From the NCBI RefSeq assembly GCF_008369935.1, contig NZ_VTUZ01000012.1:62001-126000 (forward strand): 64,000 nucleotides of DNA. The letters run 5' to 3'. The notes below the pieces were generated by a model. It was not told the origin of the DNA. It ran no database searches and saw only the letters and a list, made by a program, of their open reading frames with translations. Position 1 is the stretch's first letter. Each line of letters opens with the position of its first letter. The translations under genes and the position numbers were made by a program. Shown one piece after another: positions 26,301 through 33,387 of this stretch. This DNA is from Paraburkholderia panacisoli (GTDB lineage: Bacteria > Pseudomonadota > Gammaproteobacteria > Burkholderiales > Burkholderiaceae).

Positions 26301-26547
26301 GATCGTCGCGGAGTGGGAGCGCACGTCGAAGGTGTTGTCGGAGATCACCGGCAAGACCGAACGGCTCGCGGAGAATCCGCTGCTCGCGCGCTCGATCAAG
26401 AACCGCTTCCCGTATCTCGATCCGTTGAATCACCTGCAGGTGGAACTGCTCAAGCGTCACCGCGCGGGCGACAGCAACGCGCGTGTGCGGCGCGGGATTC
26501 ATTTGAGCATCAACGGGATTGCGGCGGGGCTGCGCAATACGGGTTGA
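23347..26547 (+). CDS. ppc: Phosphoenolpyruvate carboxylase with long N-terminal extension
   Basis: This 1066-residue enzyme carboxylates PEP to oxaloacetate, an anaplerotic step. The catalytic His276 (in LTAHPTEVQRKS) corresponds to E. coli His138, so the protein carries about 138 extra N-terminal residues. The glycine-rich loop FHGRGGTVGRGGGP, the region DLRQSSDIHEAV, and the C-terminus GLRNTG are intact. The extension (residues 1-135) is Ala/Lys/Thr-rich, with repeats such as KASKAAKTS, like histone H1 tails; conserved sequence begins near DHPLFQDIRYLGRLLGDVL. The start is a GTG with AGGAAA 6-10 bases upstream; no ATG codon occurs in frame until about residue 315, so alternative GTG or TTG starts cannot be ruled out. 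Confidence 0.93.
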   Translation: MTSSGSARPARRNTASPNARAAHAAAPSASAATDATTDANTGIAAQAASTAGKRAGKTALAAKASKAAKTSTPVKTEKAVKAAKADKPAKAGSTKIKVVASSVAAAQAATVPELQAVSADTPIPSPKNSGRTRENKDHPLFQDIRYLGRLLGDVLREQEGDAVFDVVETIRQTAVRFRREDDSAAAQTLDKKLRSLSPEQTVSVVRAFSYFSHLANIAEDRHRNRRHRIHALAGSTSQPGTIAHALERLVEAGAAATPVLQQFFNDALIVPVLTAHPTEVQRKSILDAQHDVARLLAERDQQLTNRERAHNEAMLRARVTSLWQTRMLRDSRLSVADEIENALSYYRTTFLEEIPALYADIEEALKEHGLEARLPPFFQMGSWIGGDRDGNPNVTAETLENAITRQAAVIFEHYMEQVHKLGAELSVSNLLAGASDALKELAAASPDQSPHRTDEPYRRALIGMYTRLAASARVRLGEGSVPVRSAGRGAAPVRAKPYGDASEFVRDLHVLIDSLAEHHGAPLAAPRLSPLARAAEVFGFHLASIDLRQSSDIHEAVIAELLKRAGVEEDYAALPEADKLAVLLAELSQPRMLRLPYAEYSELVKSELGVLEEARVTREKFGARAVRNYIISHTETVSDLVEVMLLQKETGLLRGRLGDVNDPAYAGLMVIPLFETIPDLRNAPHIMRDLIALPGVDTLIEHQGNEQEVMLGYSDSNKDGGFLTSNWELYRAELALVSLFNERGVTLRLFHGRGGTVGRGGGPTYQAILSQPPGTVDGQIRLTEQGEVIASKFGNPDIGRRNLETVVAATLEASLLPHGNAPDQLPVFEETMQQLSDAAMASYRALVYETPGFKEYFFESTPISEIAELNIGSRPASRKLQDPKQRKIEDLRAIPWGFSWGQCRLLLTGWYGFGAAVAAHLDSAPSDAERARRLALLKKMHKTWPFFSNLLSNMDMVLAKTDLAVASRYAALVSDKKLRKHVFERIVAEWERTSKVLSEITGKTERLAENPLLARSIKNRFPYLDPLNHLQVELLKRHRAGDSNARVRRGIHLSINGIAAGLRNTG

Positions 26548-26610
26548 GTGATGGGCTGAGTTCGCGCGCTACGGCGTGAACTCAGCCCGGTCGCGCGCCG
26601 CGCCGCGCGA

Positions 26611-26646
26611 AGTCAAAGTCAGAGTCAGAGTCAGAGTCAAAGTCAA
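26611..26646. repeat. Hexanucleotide tandem repeat
   Basis: Six consecutive copies of AGTCAR (R = A or G) fill 26611-26646 in the space between the converging ppc and methyltransferase genes. Slipped-strand length change is plausible. Confidence 0.9.
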
Positions 26647-26658
26647 CGCGGTTCACTG

Positions 26659-26688
26659 CGGCGGGATGTCGGTTTCGGCATCCCGCCG
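26659..26688. terminator. Hairpin between ppc and methyltransferase
   Basis: CGGCGGGATG at 26659-26668 pairs perfectly with CATCCCGCCG at 26679-26688, and TTCTGTTT follows on the plus strand. It probably terminates ppc. Confidence 0.7.
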
Positions 26689-26705
26689 TTCTGTTTGCGG
26701 CTTGC

Positions 26706-27458
26706 TCAATGCGCGTCGATCATCAGCGCGTCGAGCTTGAACGAGCCGTCTTCCTGCACGTCGAAGTATTGCCGCACTTCATCCGGCGCATGGTCCCACA
26801 GCGAGCGGATCGCGACCACGCGCGGTTCCGGCGTGCGCATGCGCGCCACCCACGCACTGAACTCGATGTCGATGCGCCAACGTTCGCGAATCGACGCTTT
26901 GAAACCCGCCGCGGCGAACAACGCGATCCACTCGTCGGCGCGGTAGTCGCGGATATGCGAGCCGTCGCGCAACAACTCGACCGCCTGAATGTGCGTGTCG
27001 AGCAACGGATGATCGATGCCCGCGATATCGACGAACAGCACCTTGCCGCCCGGCTTCAGCACGCGCCGCACTTCGGCGAGCGCGAGCGGCACGTCGTGCC
27101 AGTGGTGCGCGCTCATCCGGCTGATCACCCAGTCGAACGAATCGTCGGCGAACGGCAGCGTTTCGGCCGCACCCTGCTGCGTGCGGATGTTGGCGAGGCC
27201 GCGCTCGCGCGACGCGCCGTCGACCGTCGCCAGCATCTGCGGCGCGATGTCATAGGCGACCACCTCTTGCGCATGCGGCGCGACCGCGAAACTGGCGTGG
27301 CCCGCGCCGCACCCCATGTCGAGCACCGTCGCGTCCGGCGTCGCCGCGATCGCCTCGGCCAGCATCCGCAGATCGGCGCCGGTTGCATGGGTCTGACTCG
27401 TCAAATACGCGGCAGCGGTCGAGCCGAAGGCGTCGGCGACCTGATCGTGATGCTTCAT
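26706..27458 (-). CDS. Class I SAM-dependent methyltransferase
   Basis: This 250-residue cytoplasmic protein is of the Methyltransf_11/YcgJ type. Motif I is VLDMGCGAGHASF (near residues 45-57), the acidic end of strand 2 is VVAYDIAP, motif II/III is DDSFDWVISRMSAHHW, and LKPGGKVLFVDIAG follows. The acceptor is unknown; relatives act on small molecules or lipids (UbiE-like). It is transcribed divergently from an MmyB-like regulator, which probably controls it. Confidence 0.88.
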   Translation of the reverse strand: MKHHDQVADAFGSTAAAYLTSQTHATGADLRMLAEAIAATPDATVLDMGCGAGHASFAVAPHAQEVVAYDIAPQMLATVDGASRERGLANIRTQQGAAETLPFADDSFDWVISRMSAHHWHDVPLALAEVRRVLKPGGKVLFVDIAGIDHPLLDTHIQAVELLRDGSHIRDYRADEWIALFAAAGFKASIRERWRIDIEFSAWVARMRTPEPRVVAIRSLWDHAPDEVRQYFDVQEDGSFKLDALMIDAH

Positions 27459-27547
27459 GGGGTGGCTCCGGTTATTGATTGGTGGGTAGCGCTGGAGCGC
27501 GTCGTGCTGTTCCAGCCGCTACTGCCGCTACAATAGGGCCCGTCGTG

Positions 27548-27578
27548 TACCAGTACAAGTTAAGCAATTATTCTGGTA
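27548..27578. promoter_or_regulatory. Candidate operator in divergent region
   Basis: TACCAG at 27548-27553 and CTGGTA at 27573-27578 form a dyad with 19 bases between. It lies between the divergent methyltransferase and MmyB-like regulator genes, where an autoregulatory site would be expected. The half-sites are short, so this is tentative. Confidence 0.4.
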
Positions 27579-27612
27579 TGTCTATTACCACCCCACCCGC
27601 GACCCGATCAGA

Positions 27613-28425
27613 ATGACCACGACGTCTTCCGCCGACCACCCGCCGCCGCTCGACGCCACCCCCGCCCGCGCACTCGGCGACTTCATCCGCGCTCACCGCG
27701 AACGGCTCTCGCCACAAGCGGTCGGCCTGCCGCCCGGGCCGCGCCGCCGCACGCCCGGCTTGCGGCGCGAGGAAGTCGCGCAGCTGTGCGGCGTGAGCCC
27801 GACCTGGTACACGTGGATCGAGCAGGGCCGGCCGGTCTCCGCGTCTGCCGACGCACTGGCGCGGATCGCGGTCGCGCTGCAACTGTCGCGCGCCGAGCGG
27901 GCCTATCTGTTCGAGCTGGCCGCGCAGCGCGACCCGGCCGAGCCGGATCCGGCCGCCGCCGACGCGCCCGCCACGCTGCTGGAAACGGTGCAGCTGGTGA
28001 GCGCGCCGGCCTACGTGCTCGATCGGCAGTGGAATGCGCTCGCGTGGAACGAGCGCGCGGCCGATCTGTTCGTCGGCTGGCTGGACGGCGCGCACGATCG
28101 CAATCTGCTGCGCTACACGTTCACCGAACCGGCTGCGCGCGCGCTGATCGTCGACTGGGAAACGCGGGCGCGGCGCCTCGCCGCCGAATTCCGCGCCGAC
28201 TCGATCCGCCATCTGAGCGACGCGCCCACCCGCGCGCTGATCGATTCGCTGACGGCCGCGAGCGATGCGTTCGCGCGCTTCTGGGCGTCGCAGGACGTCG
28301 GCGGCCGCGAGGGCGGCCGGCGCGAGTTCAATCATCCGCGCGACGGCCACATCGTCTACGACCAGATCACCTTCAAGCCCGCGCATCGCGAAGATCTGAA
28401 GCTGGTCGTGCTGGTGCGTGAATAG
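27613..28425 (+). CDS. MmyB-like helix-turn-helix transcriptional regulator
   Basis: This 270-residue protein has an N-terminal XRE-type HTH (about residues 45-95, with TPGLRREEVAQLCGVSPTWYTWIEQGR) and a C-terminal MmyB-like ligand-binding domain (APAYVLDRQWNALAWNERAADLF, then REFNHPRDGHIVYDQITFKP). In Streptomyces the MmyB domain is proposed to bind fatty-acid-like ligands. Such regulators usually sit beside the gene they control, here the divergent methyltransferase. Length is typical. Confidence 0.9.
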   Translation: MTTTSSADHPPPLDATPARALGDFIRAHRERLSPQAVGLPPGPRRRTPGLRREEVAQLCGVSPTWYTWIEQGRPVSASADALARIAVALQLSRAERAYLFELAAQRDPAEPDPAAADAPATLLETVQLVSAPAYVLDRQWNALAWNERAADLFVGWLDGAHDRNLLRYTFTEPAARALIVDWETRARRLAAEFRADSIRHLSDAPTRALIDSLTAASDAFARFWASQDVGGREGGRREFNHPRDGHIVYDQITFKPAHREDLKLVVLVRE

Positions 28426-28579
28426 CGGGCCTCGCCCGCGCCGTCTTGAACGCACGCCGCCGGTGTTAAAATCTCTGTCTTTCTGCGCTTCGGCGGCAGC
28501 TTTGCACGGTACTTGACGTGCATTACGCGCCGTCAGCCTCCTCACCGCTCGCTCAACTGCCGCTTAACTGCCCAACACC

Positions 28580-29986
28580 ATGACGTCCCAACTGCACAAA
28601 AAAGGCGAAGCCTGGTCGGCTCGCTTCTCGGAGCCGATGTCGGAGCTCGTCAAACGCTACACGTCGTCGGTTTTCTTCGACAAGCGTCTGGCGCTCGTCG
28701 ATATCGAAGGGTCGCTCGCGCACGCCTCGATGCTGGCCGCGCAGAAGATCATCGCCGCCGACGACCTCGCCGCGATCGAACGCGGCATGGCGCAGATCAA
28801 GGGTGAAATCGAGCGAGGCGAGTTCGAGTGGCAACTCGATCTGGAAGACGTCCATCTGAACATCGAAGCGCGCCTGACCGCGCTGATCGGCGACGCCGGC
28901 AAGCGCCTGCACACCGGCCGCTCGCGCAACGACCAGGTCGCGACCGACATCCGTCTGTGGCTGCGCGGCGAAATCGACCGGATCGGCGGCCTGCTGACGG
29001 ATCTGCGCACCGCGCTGCTCGACATGGCGGAACAGAACGCGTCGACCATCATGCCCGGCTTCACGCATCTGCAAGTCGCGCAGCCGGTCACGTTCGGCCA
29101 TCACCTGCTCGCCTACGTCGAAATGTTTTCGCGCGACGCCGAGCGCATGGTCGATTGCCGCAAGCGCGTGAATCGCCTGCCGCTGGGCGCTGCGGCGCTC
29201 GCCGGCACCAGCTATCCGATCGACCGTCTCGCGGTGGCGAAGACGCTCGGCTTCGACGGCATCTGCGCGAACTCGCTCGACGCGGTGTCCGACCGTGACT
29301 TCGCGATCGAATTCACGGCGGCGGCGGCGCTCGTGATGACGCACGTGTCGCGCTTCTCCGAAGAGCTCGTGCTGTGGATGAGCCCGCGCGTCGGCTTCAT
29401 CGATCTGGCCGACCGCTTCTGCACCGGTTCGTCGATCATGCCGCAGAAGAAGAACCCGGACGTGCCCGAACTCGCACGCGGCAAGACCGGTCGTGTGAAC
29501 GGCCATCTGATCGCGCTGCTGACGCTGATGAAGGGCCAGCCGCTCGCGTACAACAAGGACAATCAGGAAGACAAGGAACCGCTGTTCGATACGGTCGACA
29601 CCGTCGCCGATACGCTGCGCATCTTCGCTGAGATGGTCGCCGGCATTTCGGTGAAGCCGCAGGCGATGCGCGACGCCGCGCTGCAAGGCTTCTCGACCGC
29701 CACCGATCTGGCCGACTACCTGGTCAAGCGCGGCCTGCCGTTCCGCGACGCGCATGAAGCGGTCGCGCTCGCTGTGCGCATCTGCGCGGATCGCGGCTGC
29801 GATCTGGCGGACCTGACGCTGGAAGAAATGCGCAGCGAGCTGCCGAACGTCGCGCATCTGATCGGCGAAGACGTGTTCTCGTATCTGACGCTCGAAGGTT
29901 CGGTCGCGAGCCGCAACCATCCAGGCGGCACGGCGCCGGAGCAGGTGCTCGCCGCGGTGAAGGCGGCGCGTGCGGCGTTGAAGTAA
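28580..29986 (+). CDS. argH: Argininosuccinate lyase
   Basis: This 468-residue homotetrameric enzyme splits argininosuccinate into arginine and fumarate, the last step of arginine synthesis. Seen are the N-terminal WSARFSEPMSELVKRYTSSV, HTGRSRNDQVATD, the TIMPGFTHLQ stretch with the catalytic His, and the signature GSSIMPQKKNPDVPE with Ser284/Ser285 in the mobile loop. It is apparently monocistronic, with a terminator about 95 bases after the stop. Confidence 0.97.
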   Translation: MTSQLHKKGEAWSARFSEPMSELVKRYTSSVFFDKRLALVDIEGSLAHASMLAAQKIIAADDLAAIERGMAQIKGEIERGEFEWQLDLEDVHLNIEARLTALIGDAGKRLHTGRSRNDQVATDIRLWLRGEIDRIGGLLTDLRTALLDMAEQNASTIMPGFTHLQVAQPVTFGHHLLAYVEMFSRDAERMVDCRKRVNRLPLGAAALAGTSYPIDRLAVAKTLGFDGICANSLDAVSDRDFAIEFTAAAALVMTHVSRFSEELVLWMSPRVGFIDLADRFCTGSSIMPQKKNPDVPELARGKTGRVNGHLIALLTLMKGQPLAYNKDNQEDKEPLFDTVDTVADTLRIFAEMVAGISVKPQAMRDAALQGFSTATDLADYLVKRGLPFRDAHEAVALAVRICADRGCDLADLTLEEMRSELPNVAHLIGEDVFSYLTLEGSVASRNHPGGTAPEQVLAAVKAARAALK

Positions 29987-30079
29987 CCAAAGTTGCAAGC
30001 GCGGCAAACGCAGTAAAAGCAGCACGCGGCGCGGCAAGTGGTAAGCGTCGCTCAAAGCTTGCATTGCACACGCCAAAGG

Positions 30080-30110
30080 AAGGCGGACTCGTCAGCGGGT
30101 TCGCCTTTTT
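30080..30110 (+). terminator. Terminator of argH
   Basis: An 11-bp stem with one G-U pair (30080-30090 with 30097-30107, loop GTCAGC) runs directly into a T-stretch. Confidence 0.85.
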
Positions 30111-30147
30111 CATTGACGGACCTGGATAGCGTGCGCACGCAGCGCGC

Positions 30148-30212
30148 AAAAAAAGAAAGCCCGCACGGAGCGGGCTAAACAAAGACTTCCACCGATGCCT
30201 CTCGAAAGAGGC
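30148..30212 (-). ncRNA. Candidate minus-strand small RNA 3' end
   Basis: On the minus strand a 6-bp hairpin (30197-30202 with 30207-30212, loop TTCG) is followed by a terminator hairpin (30158-30164 with 30170-30176) and then TTTCTTTTTTT (30148-30157). No minus-strand protein gene ends here, so the terminator looks orphan and could belong to a small RNA starting near 30250, where TATAAG is seen on the minus strand; a good -35 is lacking. This is inference from structure only. Confidence 0.35.
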
Positions 30213-30231
30213 AATCAAAGTTTAGGCGTGT

Positions 30232-30259
30232 TTGCGCCGCCGACCAATCCGCTTATATT
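30232..30259 (+). promoter_or_regulatory. Candidate promoter of TonB-C lipoprotein gene
   Basis: TTGCGC at 30232-30237 and TATATT at 30254-30259 are 16 bases apart, about 110 bases before the ATG at 30368. Confidence 0.45.
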
Positions 30260-30367
30260 TCCGGCTATTACAGCGGCTCGCGCTGCGCATTGAGGGCGAA
30301 CGCCAATTGCATCCTGGCGTTTTTTTACTACCATCAAAGCAAGCCCCCTCCGTGCTTTTCGCCGACC

Positions 30368-30907
30368 ATGCTCACCCTTCACCGCCACCTTCTCCGCCTG
30401 TCCGGACGCTTCTCCGCGCGCGCGAGCGCAGAGTCGTTGTGCACGCATCGCGCGCTGCTAACCGCGGCATTAGCCGTCATGGTGACCGGTTGCACGATCA
30501 CGCTGCCGCCGCATGAGCCCGTCGTGAGCACGCCGCCGGCCGCCGTCAACAGCGCGACGCTCGACCAGTATCGCGACGCGGTCGCGAGGCGCATCGTCGA
30601 ACGCAATCCTTCCTATGTGTTGCGCGGCACACCGCAGGCAATGCTGCGCTCGCTGGTGGTGGTGTCGTTCACGGTGGATCGTAATGGGCACGTGGTGCAG
30701 TCGTCGGTCTATCGCACCAATGGCGACGACGAGGCCGAGAGCACCGCACTCGCCTCGCTGCGCCGTGCAGCGCCGCTGCCGTTGCCGCCCGGCAAGCTGC
30801 TCAATGGCCGTGGCCAGCTCGAACTGTTCGAAGACTGGCTGTTCAACGACGACGGCAAATTCCAGTTGCGCGAACTAGCGTCGCCGCAAGCGCAAGCGAT
30901 CGACTAA
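30368..30907 (+). CDS. Lipoprotein with TonB-like C-terminal domain
   Basis: This 179-residue protein has a basic N-terminus, a hydrophobic segment and a lipobox with Cys at about residue 42 (VMVTGC). The mature part carries a TonB/TolA-type C-terminal fold: LVVVSFTVDRNGHVVQSSVYRTNGDDEAE and STALASLRRAAPLPLPP. It lacks the N-terminal anchor and long Pro-rich spacer of genuine TonB and has no ExbB/ExbD partner nearby, so it is more likely an envelope-associated 'energy transducer TonB family' lipoprotein than the energising protein. The ATG at 30368 is chosen over one at 30290 because the signal peptide is then nearer normal length. Confidence 0.75.
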   Translation: MLTLHRHLLRLSGRFSARASAESLCTHRALLTAALAVMVTGCTITLPPHEPVVSTPPAAVNSATLDQYRDAVARRIVERNPSYVLRGTPQAMLRSLVVVSFTVDRNGHVVQSSVYRTNGDDEAESTALASLRRAAPLPLPPGKLLNGRGQLELFEDWLFNDDGKFQLRELASPQAQAID

Positions 30908-31469
30908 AGACGCCTCGTCGCTTACCGGTGACTGCACCGCGTGCGTCACTGAGGCCTCGTAACGGCCTCACCGCCCGCCACCATCGTTACGCCGCCATTG
31001 CTGCCCAATAGCCGCGCTCGCTATAATTTTTCGATTGCCCGCGCCGGAGCTTTCCGGCATGGCTCACGCTGCCCGCATACCCGTCGGCGCGGCGCGACGC
31101 CGATTTCAGCGCCGCCGCGCCATCCGCGAGCGCCGCCCGCTTGATGCGCGATGCCTCACGCCTGACGGCTCACGCCCGACGGCCAGCGCGGCGGGCCAGA
31201 CCCGCCACCTTGTTATCCGCACGCGTCACCCAACCCGCTTGGCGATTCGCCCGGCAACCCGCGTTCGACAATCCGCCGGCATGGCCGCGTTCGCGCGCGA
31301 GCCGCGCCGGCTGCCATTGCAAGCTGTTGCACCGCCGCGCCTCGCGTGGCTGCACATCAGCCCGCCAGCGGCATCGAGCGTGGGAATGTAAACAAAGATG
31401 CCGCCACGGCGTGCGCGACCGACCTCAACGCACGGCGCCCGGCGGCCTTACGACACACGGAGACCCTGC
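30908..31469 (+). other. Long leader region before MHS transporter
   Basis: No gene is supported in these 562 bases. A promoter-like pair (TTGCTG at 30998-31003, TATAAT at 31022-31027, spacing 18) would give a 5' leader of about 435 bases before the transporter. The leader is GC-rich and could fold extensively, but I recognise no known riboswitch. Confidence 0.5.
30998..31027 (+). promoter_or_regulatory. Candidate sigma-70 promoter
   Basis: TTGCTG, 18-base spacer, then a consensus TATAAT. This is the best promoter-like pair between the lipoprotein and the MHS transporter genes. Confidence 0.55.
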
Positions 31470-32777
31470 ATGTCCACATCGCCGATTTCCTCGGCTCAGC
31501 CCAATACGAGCGGGCAAAACAGCAGCGCGCGGATCATCTTCGCGAGCTTCATCGGCACCGCGATCGAGTTCTACGATTTCTACGTCTACGCGACCGCCGC
31601 GGCGCTCGTCATCGGACCGGTGTTTTTCCCGCATAGCTCGGCCACGGCTCAGGCCTTGTCGGCGTTCGTCACGTTCGGCATCGCGTTCGTCGCACGGCCG
31701 ATCGGCTCGTTCCTGTTCGGCCACTTCGGCGATCGGATCGGCCGTAAATCGACGCTGGTCGCTTCGCTGCTGGTGATGGGCCTGTCGACCACGCTGATCG
31801 GCTTCGTGCCGGGCTACGACTCGATCGGCAGCCTCGCGCCGATCCTGTTGTGCGTGTTGCGCTTCGGCCAGGGTATCGGCCTTGGTGGCGAATGGGGCGG
31901 CGCGGCACTGCTCGCCACCGAAAACGCGCCGGCCGGCAAGCGTGGCTGGTTCGGCATGTTCCCGCAGCTCGGGCCGTCGATCGGCTTTCTCGCGTCCAAC
32001 GGATTGTTCTTCGCGCTGGCCGTGTCGTTGAGCGACGAGCAATTCCGCAGCTGGGGCTGGCGCGTGCCGTTCATCGTCAGCGCGGTGCTGGTCGTGCTCG
32101 GCTTGTACGTGCGTCTGAAAATCGCCGAGACGCCGGCGTTCCAGGCCGCCATCGAGCGTAAGGAACGCGTCAAGGTGCCGATCGCCACGCTGCTGTCGCA
32201 ACACTGGCTGCCCACCCTGCTCGGCGCGCTCGCGATGGTGGTCTGCTACACGCTGTTCTACAACGCGACCACGTTCTCGCTGTCGTATGGCGTGTCCGTG
32301 CTGCACATTCCACGGCAGACGTTCCTCGGCCTGCTGTGCGTCGCGGTGGTGTTCATGGCGCTCGCCACGCCGCTGTCGGCACGCGCGAGCGACCGCTTCG
32401 GACGCAAGCCGGTGCTGATCGTCGGCATCATCGCGGCGATCCTGTCGGGCTTCACGATGGCGCCACTGCTCGGCAGCGGAGAAACGCCGCGGGTGCTGCT
32501 GTTCCTCGTGATCCAGCTGTTCCTGATGGGTGTGACCTTCGCGCCGATGGGCGCGCTGTTGCCGGAGCTGTTTCCGACCAACGTGCGTTACACCGGCGCG
32601 GGCGTGTCATATAACCTCGGCGGGATCCTCGGCGCATCGGTCGCGCCGTATATCGCGCAGGTGCTCGCCGCGCACGGCGGGCTGCCGTGGGTGGGCGCGT
32701 ATGTATCGGTGGCCGCGGCGGTGAGCCTGATCGGCGTGCTGTGCATGCGCGAAACGCGTGACGCGCGCTTGATGTGA
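31470..32777 (+). CDS. MFS transporter, metabolite:H+ symporter (MHS) family
   Basis: This 435-residue membrane protein has about 12 helices and the MHS hallmarks: ASFIGTAIEFYDFYVYATAAAL in helix 1, RPIGSFLFGHFGDRIGRK in loop 2-3, and RFGQGIGLGGEWGGAALLATENAP. Relatives import dicarboxylates, osmolytes (ProP), shikimate or citrate; the substrate here is unknown. The ATG at 31470 has GGAGA 8-12 bases upstream. It appears monocistronic. Confidence 0.92.
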   Translation: MSTSPISSAQPNTSGQNSSARIIFASFIGTAIEFYDFYVYATAAALVIGPVFFPHSSATAQALSAFVTFGIAFVARPIGSFLFGHFGDRIGRKSTLVASLLVMGLSTTLIGFVPGYDSIGSLAPILLCVLRFGQGIGLGGEWGGAALLATENAPAGKRGWFGMFPQLGPSIGFLASNGLFFALAVSLSDEQFRSWGWRVPFIVSAVLVVLGLYVRLKIAETPAFQAAIERKERVKVPIATLLSQHWLPTLLGALAMVVCYTLFYNATTFSLSYGVSVLHIPRQTFLGLLCVAVVFMALATPLSARASDRFGRKPVLIVGIIAAILSGFTMAPLLGSGETPRVLLFLVIQLFLMGVTFAPMGALLPELFPTNVRYTGAGVSYNLGGILGASVAPYIAQVLAAHGGLPWVGAYVSVAAAVSLIGVLCMRETRDARLM

Positions 32778-33059
32778 CGATGCGAGCCGCGGCGGCGCGA
32801 TGATGCGGCGGCGCGGCAACGCATTGAATGCGGTGACTTGCGGCGGTGATCGTCGACGCTGATCGTCAGCGCTGATCGTCGCCCCCTGCGCCCGACCCGA
32901 TGCCCCCGGCGCATCCATTGCGCGCCGTGGCGGCATCGGCGGGACGCCTCCTTGCTCGCTGCCTATCCAGCATGCCTACGTTAATCCCCTGGTATTGCGC
33001 GCCTTTTTGACTTGCCTATACTCGATTCCAATAACCCTAAGGCAAGCAGGGAGGTTCGG
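32778..33059 (+). other. Intergenic region with promoter for small membrane protein
   Basis: No gene is seen in these 282 bases. TTGCGC at 32995-33000 and TATACT at 33017-33022 (spacing 16) make a plausible promoter about 38 bases before the next ATG. Confidence 0.5.
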
Positions 33060-33239
33060 ATGAACGTTCATCTTCATAACGCGGACATCGTGATGATCAT
33101 CGCGCTGGCGCTGCTGGGCGCCTTGCTGCTGGCATTGCGCTTTCGTCCGGCGAGCTGGAAGGGCATCGTGCTGGAAGCGCTGGCTGCGAACGCGGCTGCC
33201 ATTGCCGCGGTAGTCGCGTTCGAGATGCTGGTGGCTTGA
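33060..33239 (+). CDS. Small hydrophobic membrane protein
   Basis: This 59-residue protein of unknown function has two hydrophobic segments, about residues 9-25 (IVMIIALALLGALLLAL) and 38-57 (ALAANAAAIAAVVAFEMLV), joined by a short basic loop (RFRPASWKG). The sequence suggests a two-helix inner-membrane protein. A strong AGGGAGG ribosome site and a promoter-like pair precede it, which support real expression. I do not recognise the family. Confidence 0.65.
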   Translation: MNVHLHNADIVMIIALALLGALLLALRFRPASWKGIVLEALAANAAAIAAVVAFEMLVA

Positions 33240-33255
33240 ACGGCTTCAGCGGGTC

Positions 33256-33387
33256 TTAGCGGTAGTAATAGCCGCCGTGATGATAGTAGCCGCCGCCGTA
33301 GTAGCCAGGCGCCGGAGCGACGATGCAGCCGCCGAGTGCGGTTGCGAGGAGCGTGCCGGCGGCGAGAGTCAGAATCAAGCGTTTCAT
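33256..33387 (-). CDS. Small Gly/Tyr/His-rich lipoprotein
   Basis: This 43-residue ORF has GGAGAAC before the ATG, a complete lipoprotein signal (MKRLILTLAAGTLLATALGG then Cys21), and a mature part of only about 23 residues made almost entirely of Gly, Tyr, His and Pro (GYYGGGYYHHGGYYYR). The lipid-modified Cys makes it envelope-anchored. The Tyr/His-rich tail could bind metal or stick to surfaces, but no function is known to me. It converges with the small membrane-protein gene, its stop lying 16 bases from that gene's stop. Confidence 0.75.
   Translation of the reverse strand: MKRLILTLAAGTLLATALGGCIVAPAPGYYGGGYYHHGGYYYR

Noticed and set aside
23686..26502. A 938-codon open frame antisense to ppc
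   Set aside because: It mirrors the G/C third-position bias of ppc, encodes Arg/His/Gln-rich sequence without domains and lacks a ribosome site.
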